DNA of 64,000 nucleotides. It comes from Kocuria rosea subsp. polaris (GTDB lineage: Bacteria; Actinomycetota; Actinomycetes; Actinomycetales; Micrococcaceae). Positions 15,556 through 23,307 of the stretch are shown piece after piece (position 1 is the first letter of the stretch; each line of letters starts with the position of its first letter). The translations under genes were made by a program, and so were the position numbers. Location of the stretch: NCBI GenBank assembly GCA_023896275.1, contig MLDA01000004.1:114998-178997 (forward strand), read 5' to 3'. Under the pieces are notes generated by a model that was not told where the DNA came from, did not search any database, and worked only from the letters and a program-made list of their open reading frames with translations.

Positions 15556-17087
15556 GCTGTCTCCTCGGTGCTCGTGGCCGCGGTGCCGTGCGCGGCCGCG
15601 AATTCGGGTGCGTACGTCACGCGCGGCAGGTAGGCCGTGCGCTCGGAGCCGTCGACCTGCCGGATCTCGACGGCTTGGAAGTCGGTGGTGTCCAGGGAGG
15701 CCGCGTCGGTGATCCGGGCCAGCTCGATCAGGTACCGCACCGAGTTCAGGTGCCGGTGCTGCGGCGCGAGCGTCTCGAAGACCTCGCCGAGCGTCACCGA
15801 ACGCTCACCCGCGGCGGCGGGCTCCGCCGTCGTGCGGGTTTGCAGGGCGTGTACGACGGCGGCGCGCAGCACGCGCGTGTCGGCGCCGGGGGTGATGGGG
15901 GTGCGGTGGATGTCGGCGGCGGAGAGGGCCGGCGGGTCGGCGAGCCGGGGCGGGGCGACGTGCTCGGCGGGGTCGAAGATGCCGAGGTCGGCGAGCGTCG
16001 CGAAGCGCGGCTCGTAGAGGCTCAGCGGCGCGACGGGTGTGCGCGGGCGCAGCGCGGGCGAGGCGGCCGTGGCGAGCTCGGCGGCGCGGATGGCGCGGCG
16101 CAGCTGTTCGGACTCGCGTAGCTCGTCCGACTGGACGTAGGCGTGCAGGGACTCGGAGAGCTTGCCGTAGGTCGCGTGCACCTCGGTGGCCTGGCGCCGC
16201 AACTCGCGCAGCATGTTCGCGATCGTGTGGCGCTCGCCAGGGGTGAGGTCGTCGACGAAGCCGCGCTCGAGGATCTCGGTGACGGCCTCGCGGAAGCGGG
16301 CCTGCTGGGCGGGGTCGTTGAGGAAGTCGGTGAAGCCGCGGAACGTCTCACCCTCGGGTGTGGAGCGGAGCTGGCGGTCGCCTTCGAGCACCTGGCCGAC
16401 CGCGACGCCCTTGGAGACGGAGGACTCCATGATCTCCTGGCGGATTCCGTGCAGCATCTCCTGGACGCCGTCGCGCATGCGCTTGAAATCGGCCGGCAGG
16501 TTGGCGGCGAGGTCGAGGATGCTGCGGGCGGCGGCGACGGCCCCGTCGTCGGAGAGCATGGCCGGGGCCTGGCCGCTGCGCAGCGCGTCGAGCCGGGCGC
16601 GGCGGTCGGCGATCTCGGCCTCGAGCTGGCGGATGCGGGCCTCGGGATCCGGGTCGGTCTCGTGGGCGAGGGACTCGAGGCTCGAGAGCAGGGCGGAGAG
16701 GCGCGAGGAGTTCAGGTTGGTGCCGGAGCCGGCGACGGAGTCGAGGAAGCGCAGGACGCGGGCTGTGTGCGCCGTCGGCTCGTAGACGAAGAATCCGTCG
16801 ACGAGTGGGCGCGCGAGGAATCCTGCCTTGACCCACGAGTCGGCGTACTGGGCAGCGCGCCACGCATCGTTGAGCGGGACTTCCGGGGCGTCGGCGCGCA
16901 GCTGCTTGAGGAACGTGTCGAGGCTCGCGTGGAACGCCTCGAGCGCGACGCGCGGTGCCGCGGACGTGAACTCGGCGCGCAGGAACGCGGCGACCCAGGG
17001 CGCGGCCGAGAGGAGCTTCCACCCCGCGGATTCGCGAAAGTCCAGCTGGTCGGCCCAGGTGGCGACAGCGGGGTGGGGGAGGCGCAT
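15552..17087 (-). CDS. jetA: JetA / MksF-like kleisin (DUF3375)
   Basis: 511-aa kleisin subunit of the Wadjet/Mks complex. An N-terminal winged-helix region (residues 1-130) includes WRAAQYADSWVKAGFLARP. A helical middle carries RIRQLEAEIADRRARLDALRSG and the family stretch GVAVGQVLEGDRQLRSTPEGETFRGFTDFL. The C-terminal winged helix ends in VTLGEVFETLAPQHRHLNSVRYLIELAR. The ATG at 17087 is the best start: a weak GAGAAAG lies nine bases upstream and family members begin near here. It is the first gene of the operon; a possible -10, TAGAAT, lies about 75 bases upstream. Confidence 0.9.
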   Translation of the reverse strand: MRLPHPAVATWADQLDFRESAGWKLLSAAPWVAAFLRAEFTSAAPRVALEAFHASLDTFLKQLRADAPEVPLNDAWRAAQYADSWVKAGFLARPLVDGFFVYEPTAHTARVLRFLDSVAGSGTNLNSSRLSALLSSLESLAHETDPDPEARIRQLEAEIADRRARLDALRSGQAPAMLSDDGAVAAARSILDLAANLPADFKRMRDGVQEMLHGIRQEIMESSVSKGVAVGQVLEGDRQLRSTPEGETFRGFTDFLNDPAQQARFREAVTEILERGFVDDLTPGERHTIANMLRELRRQATEVHATYGKLSESLHAYVQSDELRESEQLRRAIRAAELATAASPALRPRTPVAPLSLYEPRFATLADLGIFDPAEHVAPPRLADPPALSAADIHRTPITPGADTRVLRAAVVHALQTRTTAEPAAAGERSVTLGEVFETLAPQHRHLNSVRYLIELARITDAASLDTTDFQAVEIRQVDGSERTAYLPRVTYAPEFAAAHGTAATSTEETA

Positions 17088-17160
17088 GCGGTGCTTTCTC
17101 GAGACGAACAAGTGGCGGACGTCCGCCCTGGTGCCGGGCGAGTTCGCGCCCGGGCATCCG

Positions 17161-17166
17161 ATTCTA
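17161..17166 (-). promoter_or_regulatory. Candidate -10 box for jetABC
   Basis: TAGAAT reads toward jetA, 73 bases before its start, with no good -35. The rest of the 150-base gap between jetA and the DUF1206 gene holds nothing else I recognise. Confidence 0.35.
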
Positions 17167-17239
17167 GGCCACGGTGCTGAACACGCGCTGGTCGAAGTGC
17201 TCTGCGCCTCATGCCGGGCGCGGGAGTGCCGCAGCCGGG

Positions 17240-18055
17240 TCAGCGCATGGTGTCGAACCGGGCGCGGAGCACCTGGTACGCGCCGTAGAGCATCAGCCCC
17301 GCGGCCAGGGCGAGCAGCCACCAGGGGCCGTACGGTTGGTCCCGCACGGACTGCAGCGCGCCGTCGAGCCCGCGGGAGTCGTTCGGGTCGTTCTGGACGG
17401 TCGCGACGACGAACAATAGGCCGAGGGAGGCCAGCACGAGCCCCTTGGCGACATAGCCCGCCGTGCCCAAGGCCGTGGTGACGAGGCGGATGGGGCTGTT
17501 GGGCAGCGGGTGCAGGTCCTTGAGGAAGCGGTGGGAGAGGCCTTTGAAGACGTGATAACCGGCGACAGCGAGGATCGCCACCCCGATGCCGATGAGCAGT
17601 GCCGAGCCGGCCGGGTTCTTCATGAGTTCGGCGGAGAGGCTCTGTGTGCTCTCCGCGGAGCTGGCTCGCGCTCCGAGCGCGTAGCGCAGGATCGTCACCG
17701 CGATGGTGAGGTAGACCGCCGTCGTGCCGGCATTCTTGAGGCGACCGACAACCTTCTCGCGGCCGAACAGCGCCCGGCCCAGCATCCACAGCCCAAGCAG
17801 GGCACAGGCGGCGCCGGCGAGCACGAGGCCCACGACGCCGAACGGCTGCCCGGCGACGGCCTGCAACGCGCCGGTGTGGTCAGCCTCCGCGCTGCCACCG
17901 AGGGCGACGATCGCCGTCAGCCAGCCGAGAATGATGTGCAGCACGCCGCTGGTGACGTAACCCGACCGGGCGAGTGCCGCGAAGCGGTCGTCGTGGACGG
18001 CGGAGCGGGCGGCGCGCAGCGGCTTCGACGTGCTGGATTCTCCACGGTCGGTCAT
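17240..18055 (-). CDS. DUF1206 membrane protein
   Basis: 271-aa integral membrane protein with six predicted helices arranged as three repeated pairs, each opening with an aromatic/Gly motif (ARSGYVTSGVLHIILG, LKNAGTTAVYLTIAV, LGTAGYVAKGLVLAS). This is the DUF1206 family of actinobacteria and cyanobacteria; no function is established. A start four codons upstream (18067) is open, but TATGCT sits seven bases before the ATG at 18055 and there is no ribosome site, so the shorter leaderless start is preferred. Between jetA and gltS it appears to be a single-gene unit. Confidence 0.85.
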   Translation of the reverse strand: MTDRGESSTSKPLRAARSAVHDDRFAALARSGYVTSGVLHIILGWLTAIVALGGSAEADHTGALQAVAGQPFGVVGLVLAGAACALLGLWMLGRALFGREKVVGRLKNAGTTAVYLTIAVTILRYALGARASSAESTQSLSAELMKNPAGSALLIGIGVAILAVAGYHVFKGLSHRFLKDLHPLPNSPIRLVTTALGTAGYVAKGLVLASLGLLFVVATVQNDPNDSRGLDGALQSVRDQPYGPWWLLALAAGLMLYGAYQVLRARFDTMR

Positions 18056-18118
18056 GAGCACAAGCATAGAGTCAGACCGCCAGCCCGGCCGGGGCGTCGA
18101 CGCGTCGAAACACGGCTG

Positions 18119-18179
18119 TTGCCGACGTGGAACGTGCCTGCTCTAGCATTGATGAGTTGCCGAGGGGAGTGCCCTCGGC
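18119..18179 (+). promoter_or_regulatory. gltS promoter and 5' leader hairpin
   Basis: TTGCCG (18119-18124) and TAGCAT (18144-18149) with a 19-base spacer make a plausible promoter. The transcript would begin near 18156, immediately before a perfect 8-bp stem, GCCGAGGG (18159-18166) with CCCTCGGC (18172-18179), around a GAGTG loop. The hairpin therefore caps the 5' end of the message, 27 bases before the gene start. It may protect the RNA or act as a short regulatory leader. Confidence 0.5.
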
Positions 18180-18206
18180 TTTCGCATGTTCGACAAAGAG
18201 GTGTAC

Positions 18207-19565
18207 ATGACCGCGTGGTCCCTGTTTACCGATCTCGGCTGGATCTGCGCCCTGCTGCTCGTAGGTGCGTTCCTGCGCGCCAAGGTGCCGTTCATCCAGA
18301 GCATCTTCCTGCCGGCGAGTCTCATCGCGGGCGTCCTGGGCCTCGTGCTCGGGCCGAAGATGCTCGGGATCATTCCCTTCTCCTCCGAGATCTCCAGCTA
18401 CGCGGGTGTGCTGATCGCCGTGGTCTTCGCCGCCTTGCCGTTCACCTCCAAGGTCGCCTCGCTTAAGGGCGTCATGCGTTCGGTGGGGACGATGTGGGCG
18501 GTGTCGCAGTCGGCAGTCGTCCTGCAGTGGGGCGTGGGACTGCTCTTCGCACTCGGCGTCGTCAGCATTTTCTTCTCCTCGGTTCCGGACGGCTTCGGGC
18601 TGATGATCGCCACGGGCTTCATGGGCGGGCACGGCACCGCCGCCGCCATCGCCGAGAGCTTCGGCGACCGCTGGCCCGAAGCGGCGAGCCTGGGTATGAC
18701 GGCTGCGACCGTGGGCATCATCGTCTCCGTCGTGGGCGGCATCATCCTCATCAAGATCGAGTCGATGCGCGGAAACACGGTCTATCTCTCGCAGTTCAAG
18801 GACCTGCCGCGCAGCCTGCGCACGGGCATGATCGAACCCGAGAAGCGCGAATCGATCGCCTCGAGCCCCGTCTCCTCGATGTCGATCGACCCGATGATCT
18901 ACCACGCCGGAGTCCTCTTCGCGATCGCCGGCCTCTCCTATGTGATCTCCGACTGGGCCGGGTCCATGGTGGAGGGCCTGAACATCCCGACGTTCTCCGT
19001 GGCCTTCCTCGTCGGGTACCTCGTGTTCGGCGTGATGACGAAGGCCGGCGCCCTGCGCCATTTCGACACCAGGCTCTTCGAACGGACCTCGAGCTCGTCG
19101 ACGGACCTGCTGGTCGCTTTCGGGATCGCCTCGATCGACCCGGCCATCGTCGTCGCATATGCCGGACCGCTCGCGATGCTGATGGTCTTCGGGATCGTCG
19201 CGATGGTGGGGTTCTACTTCTTCGTCGCCAAGCGCTTCTTCACCGATCACCAGGTCGAACAGTCCGTGTTCACATGGGGCTGGGGCACGGGAACGGTCGC
19301 GATGGGGATCGCCCTCCTGCGCGTCGTGGACCCTCAGATGCGCTCCAAGACCCTCGACTACTACGGCCTGGCCTACATTCCCATCGGCTTCGGAGACATC
19401 GCATTCGTCGCGCTGCTCCCGGCGCTGATCATGGCCGGCCTGGCCTGGCCGGCGGCGATCACGCTGACCGTCGCCGGGGTCGCGATCCTCACCGCAGCGA
19501 GGCTGCTGCGCCGAAAGGGTGCGCAGTCGCCGGAGGAGGCCAAGGTCCCGGCCGCCGTCGACTGA
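18207..19565 (+). CDS. GltS-type sodium/glutamate symporter family protein
   Basis: 452-aa membrane transporter of the GltS (ESS) family, which moves glutamate with sodium. The clearest marks are two oppositely oriented repeats containing ATGFMGGHGTAAAIAESF (about 135-150) and its C-terminal counterpart FTWGWGTGTVAMGIALLRVVDP. About eleven membrane segments are visible. The ATG at 18207 has AAAGAGG five bases upstream; an ATG at 18186 has none. No metabolic gene is coupled to it, so glutamate is only the family assumption and another organic anion is possible. Confidence 0.85.
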   Translation: MTAWSLFTDLGWICALLLVGAFLRAKVPFIQSIFLPASLIAGVLGLVLGPKMLGIIPFSSEISSYAGVLIAVVFAALPFTSKVASLKGVMRSVGTMWAVSQSAVVLQWGVGLLFALGVVSIFFSSVPDGFGLMIATGFMGGHGTAAAIAESFGDRWPEAASLGMTAATVGIIVSVVGGIILIKIESMRGNTVYLSQFKDLPRSLRTGMIEPEKRESIASSPVSSMSIDPMIYHAGVLFAIAGLSYVISDWAGSMVEGLNIPTFSVAFLVGYLVFGVMTKAGALRHFDTRLFERTSSSSTDLLVAFGIASIDPAIVVAYAGPLAMLMVFGIVAMVGFYFFVAKRFFTDHQVEQSVFTWGWGTGTVAMGIALLRVVDPQMRSKTLDYYGLAYIPIGFGDIAFVALLPALIMAGLAWPAAITLTVAGVAILTAARLLRRKGAQSPEEAKVPAAVD

Positions 19566-19631
19566 TTTTCAGGAGATTCCTAGCGGGCCGGGGTTCACAG
19601 GCCGCGGGCCGGATTCTACGCTGAGAAGACC

Positions 19632-19661
19632 GGTCCCGTTGAAGGGACCCCGCCTGCGGGG
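19632..19661 (+). repeat. Two overlapping inverted repeats upstream of the SRPBCC gene
   Basis: GGTCCC/GGGACC (19632-19637 with 19644-19649) and CCCCGC/GCGGGG (19648-19653 with 19656-19661) share two bases, so the two stems exclude each other in RNA. They lie 55-84 bases before the next gene and have no T-run. This could be a weak gltS terminator or a switchable leader. Confidence 0.4.
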
Positions 19662-19715
19662 CCGGACGAGCTGATCCTGAACGGAAGCTCGAACGCCGAC
19701 CCGAAGGAGTGCATC

Positions 19716-20306
19716 ATGGCAACGGTCTCCGAACGCATCGAAGTCCTCGTCCCCGTGAGTACCGCGTACAACGAGTGGACGCAGTTCGAATCCTTCCCGC
19801 GGTTCATGCACGCCGTCCAGGACGTCACGCAGGTCGACGACGCCACCAACCGCTGGACGGTCTCCGTCGCGGGCGTCGAACGCACCTTCCGGACCCGCAT
19901 CACCGAGCAGGTGCCCGACGAGGTCATCGCCTGGAAGACCGTCGATGGCAAGGGCCACAGCGGGCGCGTGACGTTCACGTCGATTGAGGTGGCCGAGCAG
20001 GAACCCGACCCGGACCACCTGCACGTCGCGGGCTCGGGCCCGTTCGTGGCCGGCCTCGAAGTGACGGCGGCGACGCGCGGACTGCACGTCAATCCGGAAC
20101 CCCAGGAGCCGGCCATGCCGAAAGGCCGCCCGGCAACGCTCGTCGAGGTCGAGATCACGTGGGACGACGAGACCTTCCTCGAGAAGCTCGGCGACAAGCT
20201 GGGCCTCGACGACGCCCAGGTGAAGCGGGACCTGCGCCGGTTCAAGAAGCTTGTCGAGGCCCAGGGCGCCGAGGGCGAGTGGCGCGGCGAGATCCACGAC
20301 GAGTAA
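19716..20306 (+). CDS. SRPBCC (START-like) family protein
   Basis: 196-aa small-ligand-binding fold. Residues 1-85 are the START/cyclase-like domain (SERIEVLVPVSTAYNEWTQF, FPRFMHAVQDV, then ITEQVPDEVIAWKT), as in Coq10-like and polyketide-cyclase-like proteins. Unusually the strand region is followed by a 45-residue insert (EQEPDPDHLHVAGSGP...) and then a return to the fold (LVEVEITWDDETFLEKLGDKLG) with a helical tail RDLRRFKKLVEA. No enzymatic residues can be named. A GAAGGAG ribosome site lies just upstream. Role unknown. Confidence 0.8.
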   Translation: MATVSERIEVLVPVSTAYNEWTQFESFPRFMHAVQDVTQVDDATNRWTVSVAGVERTFRTRITEQVPDEVIAWKTVDGKGHSGRVTFTSIEVAEQEPDPDHLHVAGSGPFVAGLEVTAATRGLHVNPEPQEPAMPKGRPATLVEVEITWDDETFLEKLGDKLGLDDAQVKRDLRRFKKLVEAQGAEGEWRGEIHDE

Positions 20307-20315
20307 GGCCCGGCA

Positions 20316-21077
20316 TCACGTGATCGTGAAGCCGCCGTCGATGCGCAGGTCCGCCCCGTTGACCATGGCCGCCTCGGTGGAGGCGAGGTAGAGCGCGGCC
20401 GCCGCGATCTCCCGCGGCTCGGCGAAGCGCCGGGCCGGGATCTGGGCCTTGTGTGCCTCGCCGCGCGGACCCGACCAGGCCTCGCGGCCCAGGTCGGTGA
20501 GCACGACCGTCGGCGAGAGCGTGTTGGCCGTGACCCCGTGCGGACCGAGTTCCCGGGCGAGCGAACGCGTGAGCCCGAAGAGCCCCGACTTGGACGCGGC
20601 GTAGGCCGCGTGGTCCTCGAGCGCGACGTGTGCCGCCTGCGAGGCGATGTTCACGATGCGGCCGTACCCGGCGCGCTTCATGTGTGCCGCCACGGCCCGG
20701 CAGGCGGCGAACGTCCCGGTGAGGTTGACGCCGATGACCCGGTCCCAATGCTCGTCGGGGACCTCCGTCACCGGGTCCAACAGGGCGATGCCTGCGGAGT
20801 TCACGAGGATATCGATCCGCCCCAGCGCGCCGGCGAGGTCGTTCACGGCGTGCGTGAGCGCGTCGCGGTCCGTGACGTCGACGGCGAGGGTGCGCGCCTC
20901 CAGGTCGTCGGCGGCGAGCGCGTCCGCCGCGGTGCCCAGGGCGGCGGCGTCGCGGTCGGCCAGCACGACGACGGCGCCCCGTTCCGCAAGCGCGCGGGCG
21001 ATCGCGTTGCCCAGGCCGGACGCGCCGCCGGTGACGATCGCCGTGCGTCCGCTCAGGTCGAAGAGCTCGCCTCCCAT
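20316..21077 (-). CDS. Short-chain dehydrogenase/reductase in the tetritol operon
   Basis: NAD(P)-dependent SDR, 253 aa. The TGGASGLG cofactor motif is at 15-22, NSAG near residue 90, and the catalytic Ser, Tyr and Lys lie in IASQAAHVALEDHAAYAASKSG. The C-terminus ends INGADLRIDGGF-like (VNGADLRIDGGFTIT). It is last in the adh/MFS/DhaK-DhaL/rpiB/SDR operon and overlaps rpiB by one base (TGATG). A four-carbon polyol or ketose dehydrogenase (for example D-threitol to D-erythrulose) fits the context; the exact substrate is inferred. Confidence 0.88.
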   Translation of the reverse strand: MGGELFDLSGRTAIVTGGASGLGNAIARALAERGAVVVLADRDAAALGTAADALAADDLEARTLAVDVTDRDALTHAVNDLAGALGRIDILVNSAGIALLDPVTEVPDEHWDRVIGVNLTGTFAACRAVAAHMKRAGYGRIVNIASQAAHVALEDHAAYAASKSGLFGLTRSLARELGPHGVTANTLSPTVVLTDLGREAWSGPRGEAHKAQIPARRFAEPREIAAAALYLASTEAAMVNGADLRIDGGFTIT

Positions 21078-21550
21078 CAGCAGGCCCCCGTCTGTTCGAA
21101 CGCGGTGATGGAGCGGACCTTCTCCTGCGACGGGCCGTCCGGGTCGAACGCGTAGCCGAGCCACTCGGACGCCAGGCGCCGCGCAAGCTCGCGGCCGATC
21201 ACCCGCTGGCCCATGCAGAGGACCTGCGCGTCGTTGGAGAGGACCGAGCGCTCGACGGAGAAGGAGTCGTGGGCGGTCACGGCCCGGATCCCCGGCACCT
21301 TGTTGGCGGAGATCGCGACGCCGAGGCCCGTGCCGCAGATCAGGATGGCGCGGTCGGCGCGCCCGTCCGCGACGAGCTGTGCGGCCTCGACGGCGATGCG
21401 GGGGTAGGGGGTGTGCCCGTCGGCGTCGACCCCGACGTCGGTCACGGTCGCCACGCGCCCGTCCGCCTCGAGGTCGGCCAGGATGGCCTCCTTGTAGTCG
21501 TATCCGGCGTCGTCGCAGCCGACGACGAGGCGCAGTTTCTGGGAAGTCAT
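21077..21550 (-). CDS. RpiB-family sugar-phosphate isomerase (probable erythrulose-4-phosphate isomerase)
   Basis: 157-aa RpiB-fold isomerase. Catalytic Cys72 lies in [16 protein letters not shown], and HTPYPRIA and [21 protein letters not shown] follow as in the family. The N-terminal motif reads [11 protein letters not shown], whereas ordinary RpiB has (A/S)DHAG: the His is Asp here, as I recall for members of erythritol/threitol operons. The likely reaction is D-erythrulose 4-phosphate to D-erythrose 4-phosphate, feeding the pentose phosphate pathway. It sits between the DhaK-DhaL kinase gene and the SDR gene. Confidence 0.85.
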   Translation of the reverse strand: MTSQKLRLVVGCDDAGYDYKEAILADLEADGRVATVTDVGVDADGHTPYPRIAVEAAQLVADGRADRAILICGTGLGVAISANKVPGIRAVTAHDSFSVERSVLSNDAQVLCMGQRVIGRELARRLASEWLGYAFDPDGPSQEKVRSITAFEQTGAC

Positions 21551-21577
21551 GGGTTCTCCTTCGGTGCTGTGGCGGGT

Positions 21578-23284
21578 TCAGCGCACGTGGTTGGCGAGTT
21601 CGGCGACGATCAGCGCGAGCGACGTGGCGCCGGCGTCGGGCGTGCCGATGCTCTTCTCGGCGAGGGGGCGGGCGCGACCCACGGCCGGCCGGAGCGCCGC
21701 CGTCGCCTCCGCGGCAGCGGCAGCGGACGCTGCAGCCGAGCTCCAGGCGGAGGGCAGCGGGTCGCCGTCCTCGAGTGCGGATTCGAGCGTCCGGGCGAAG
21801 GGGGTGAGCGCGTCGATGAGCGTCTTGTCGCCCACCTCCGCTTTCCCGAGCCCGGTCATGGAGGCGTGGAAGGCCCGGACGGCGGCCACGGCGTGCCGGC
21901 CGGTAAACCGCTCGGCGGTGTCGTCGAGTTCGTTGCCGGCCGCCTCGAGGGCGGCGCCCCAGAGGATGCCGGAGGTGCCACCGGCGTCGTCGGCCCACGC
22001 CCTCCCGGCCGCGCGCAGCACCGCCTGCGGCCCGGCCTGCGCGGGGACCGAGTGGCCCGCGCGGGCGGCGGCCGCGATGCCGCGGGCCATGCCGCGCCCG
22101 TGGTCGCCATCGCCGGCGACGGCGTCGATCCGGCCCAGCTCGGAGCTGTTCTTCTCGAGCAGGGACTGCACGGAGTCAAGCGCGCCGCGGACAGCTGCGG
22201 CGAGGTGCACGCCGGCGGCGGACGCCTCGACGAGGGGCGGGGTGGCCGCCGTAGTGCTGACGAGGTCCGCAGCGGCCGCGGGCGCGGGAACGGCCGCGCC
22301 CACCCGCCGGAAGGCGGGCGTGTAGGCGTCGGCCGTCCACCAGCGCTCGAGGTCCGGATCGAGCCACATCAGCGTCAGCGAGCAGCCGCCCATGTCGAGG
22401 CTCGTCACGAGCTCGCCGACCTCCGGCTGCACGACCTCGTAGCCGCGCTCGGCCAGCAGGTGCGACAACCGCCCCCAGAGCAGGAACAGCTCCTCGTACT
22501 TGGTGTCGCCCAGCCCGTTGAGCACGGGGGCGACGCGACGGCCGGCGCCCTCGGGGGCTTCGGCGAGGACGCGGTCGACGAAGAGCTGCGCGAGGTCGTC
22601 AGCGGACATGAGCGGGATGTCCTTGATCCCCGGCTCGCCGTGGATGCCGAGCCCGAGGCCCAGGTGGCCTTCCGGGACCTCGAAGAGCGGGGTTGCCTCC
22701 CCGGGCATCGTGCACCCGGAGAACGCGACGCCGAGCGTACGGGTCGCGTTGTTGGCGCGGTTGCCGGCCTCCTCGACGGCGTCGAGGTCCAGCCCCTCGG
22801 CGGCCGCGGCGCCGAGAACCTTGAAGACCGTGAAATCGCCGGCGATGCCGCGGCGCTTGCCGACCTCGTCCGCCGAGGCGATGTCATCGGTGACGACGAC
22901 GAGGCGGGCGTCGATCCCGTCGGCACCCAGGCGCTGCTGGGCGAGGCCGAAGTTCATGTTGTCGCCCGCGTAGTTGCCGTAGGTGAAGACCACTCCGCGG
23001 CCCTGGTTGGCGGCCCGGGCGACATTGCAGGCCCAATTCGCCGACGGGGAGGTGAAGATGTTCCCCACGACGGCGCCGGTGGCGAAGCCCGGCCCGACGA
23101 GCCCGGCGAACGCCGGGTAGTGGCCGGAGCCGCCGCCGACGACGACCGAAACCGTCTCGGAGGCGGGGGCGGAGGCGGACACGACGCCGCCGTCGACGCC
23201 GACGAGCCGGTCGGAGTACAGGTCGAGGAAGCCGGCGAGCTGGTCCTCCATGAAGCGGGCGGGATCGTTGAACAGCGTAGTCAT
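21578..23284 (-). CDS. DhaK-DhaL fusion kinase (dihydroxyacetone/erythrulose kinase family)
   Basis: 568-aa ATP-dependent ketose kinase. Residues 1-330 are DhaK: GGGSGHYPAF at 50-59 and GLGIHGEPGI with His215, which forms the covalent hemiaminal with the substrate. Residues 350-565 are DhaL: DAVAGDGDHGRGM (GDGDHG at 391-396) binds ATP-Mg, and DDAGGTSG follows. The single-chain ATP form contrasts with the PTS-type split enzyme. Given the isomerase, polyol-type MFS and two dehydrogenases around it, erythrulose is a likelier substrate than dihydroxyacetone, though glycerol-type metabolism cannot be excluded. Confidence 0.9.
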   Translation of the reverse strand: MTTLFNDPARFMEDQLAGFLDLYSDRLVGVDGGVVSASAPASETVSVVVGGGSGHYPAFAGLVGPGFATGAVVGNIFTSPSANWACNVARAANQGRGVVFTYGNYAGDNMNFGLAQQRLGADGIDARLVVVTDDIASADEVGKRRGIAGDFTVFKVLGAAAAEGLDLDAVEEAGNRANNATRTLGVAFSGCTMPGEATPLFEVPEGHLGLGLGIHGEPGIKDIPLMSADDLAQLFVDRVLAEAPEGAGRRVAPVLNGLGDTKYEELFLLWGRLSHLLAERGYEVVQPEVGELVTSLDMGGCSLTLMWLDPDLERWWTADAYTPAFRRVGAAVPAPAAAADLVSTTAATPPLVEASAAGVHLAAAVRGALDSVQSLLEKNSSELGRIDAVAGDGDHGRGMARGIAAAARAGHSVPAQAGPQAVLRAAGRAWADDAGGTSGILWGAALEAAGNELDDTAERFTGRHAVAAVRAFHASMTGLGKAEVGDKTLIDALTPFARTLESALEDGDPLPSAWSSAAASAAAAAEATAALRPAVGRARPLAEKSIGTPDAGATSLALIVAELANHVR

Positions 23285-23307
23285 GAGTCGGGAGTCCTTA
23301 AGGGGGA

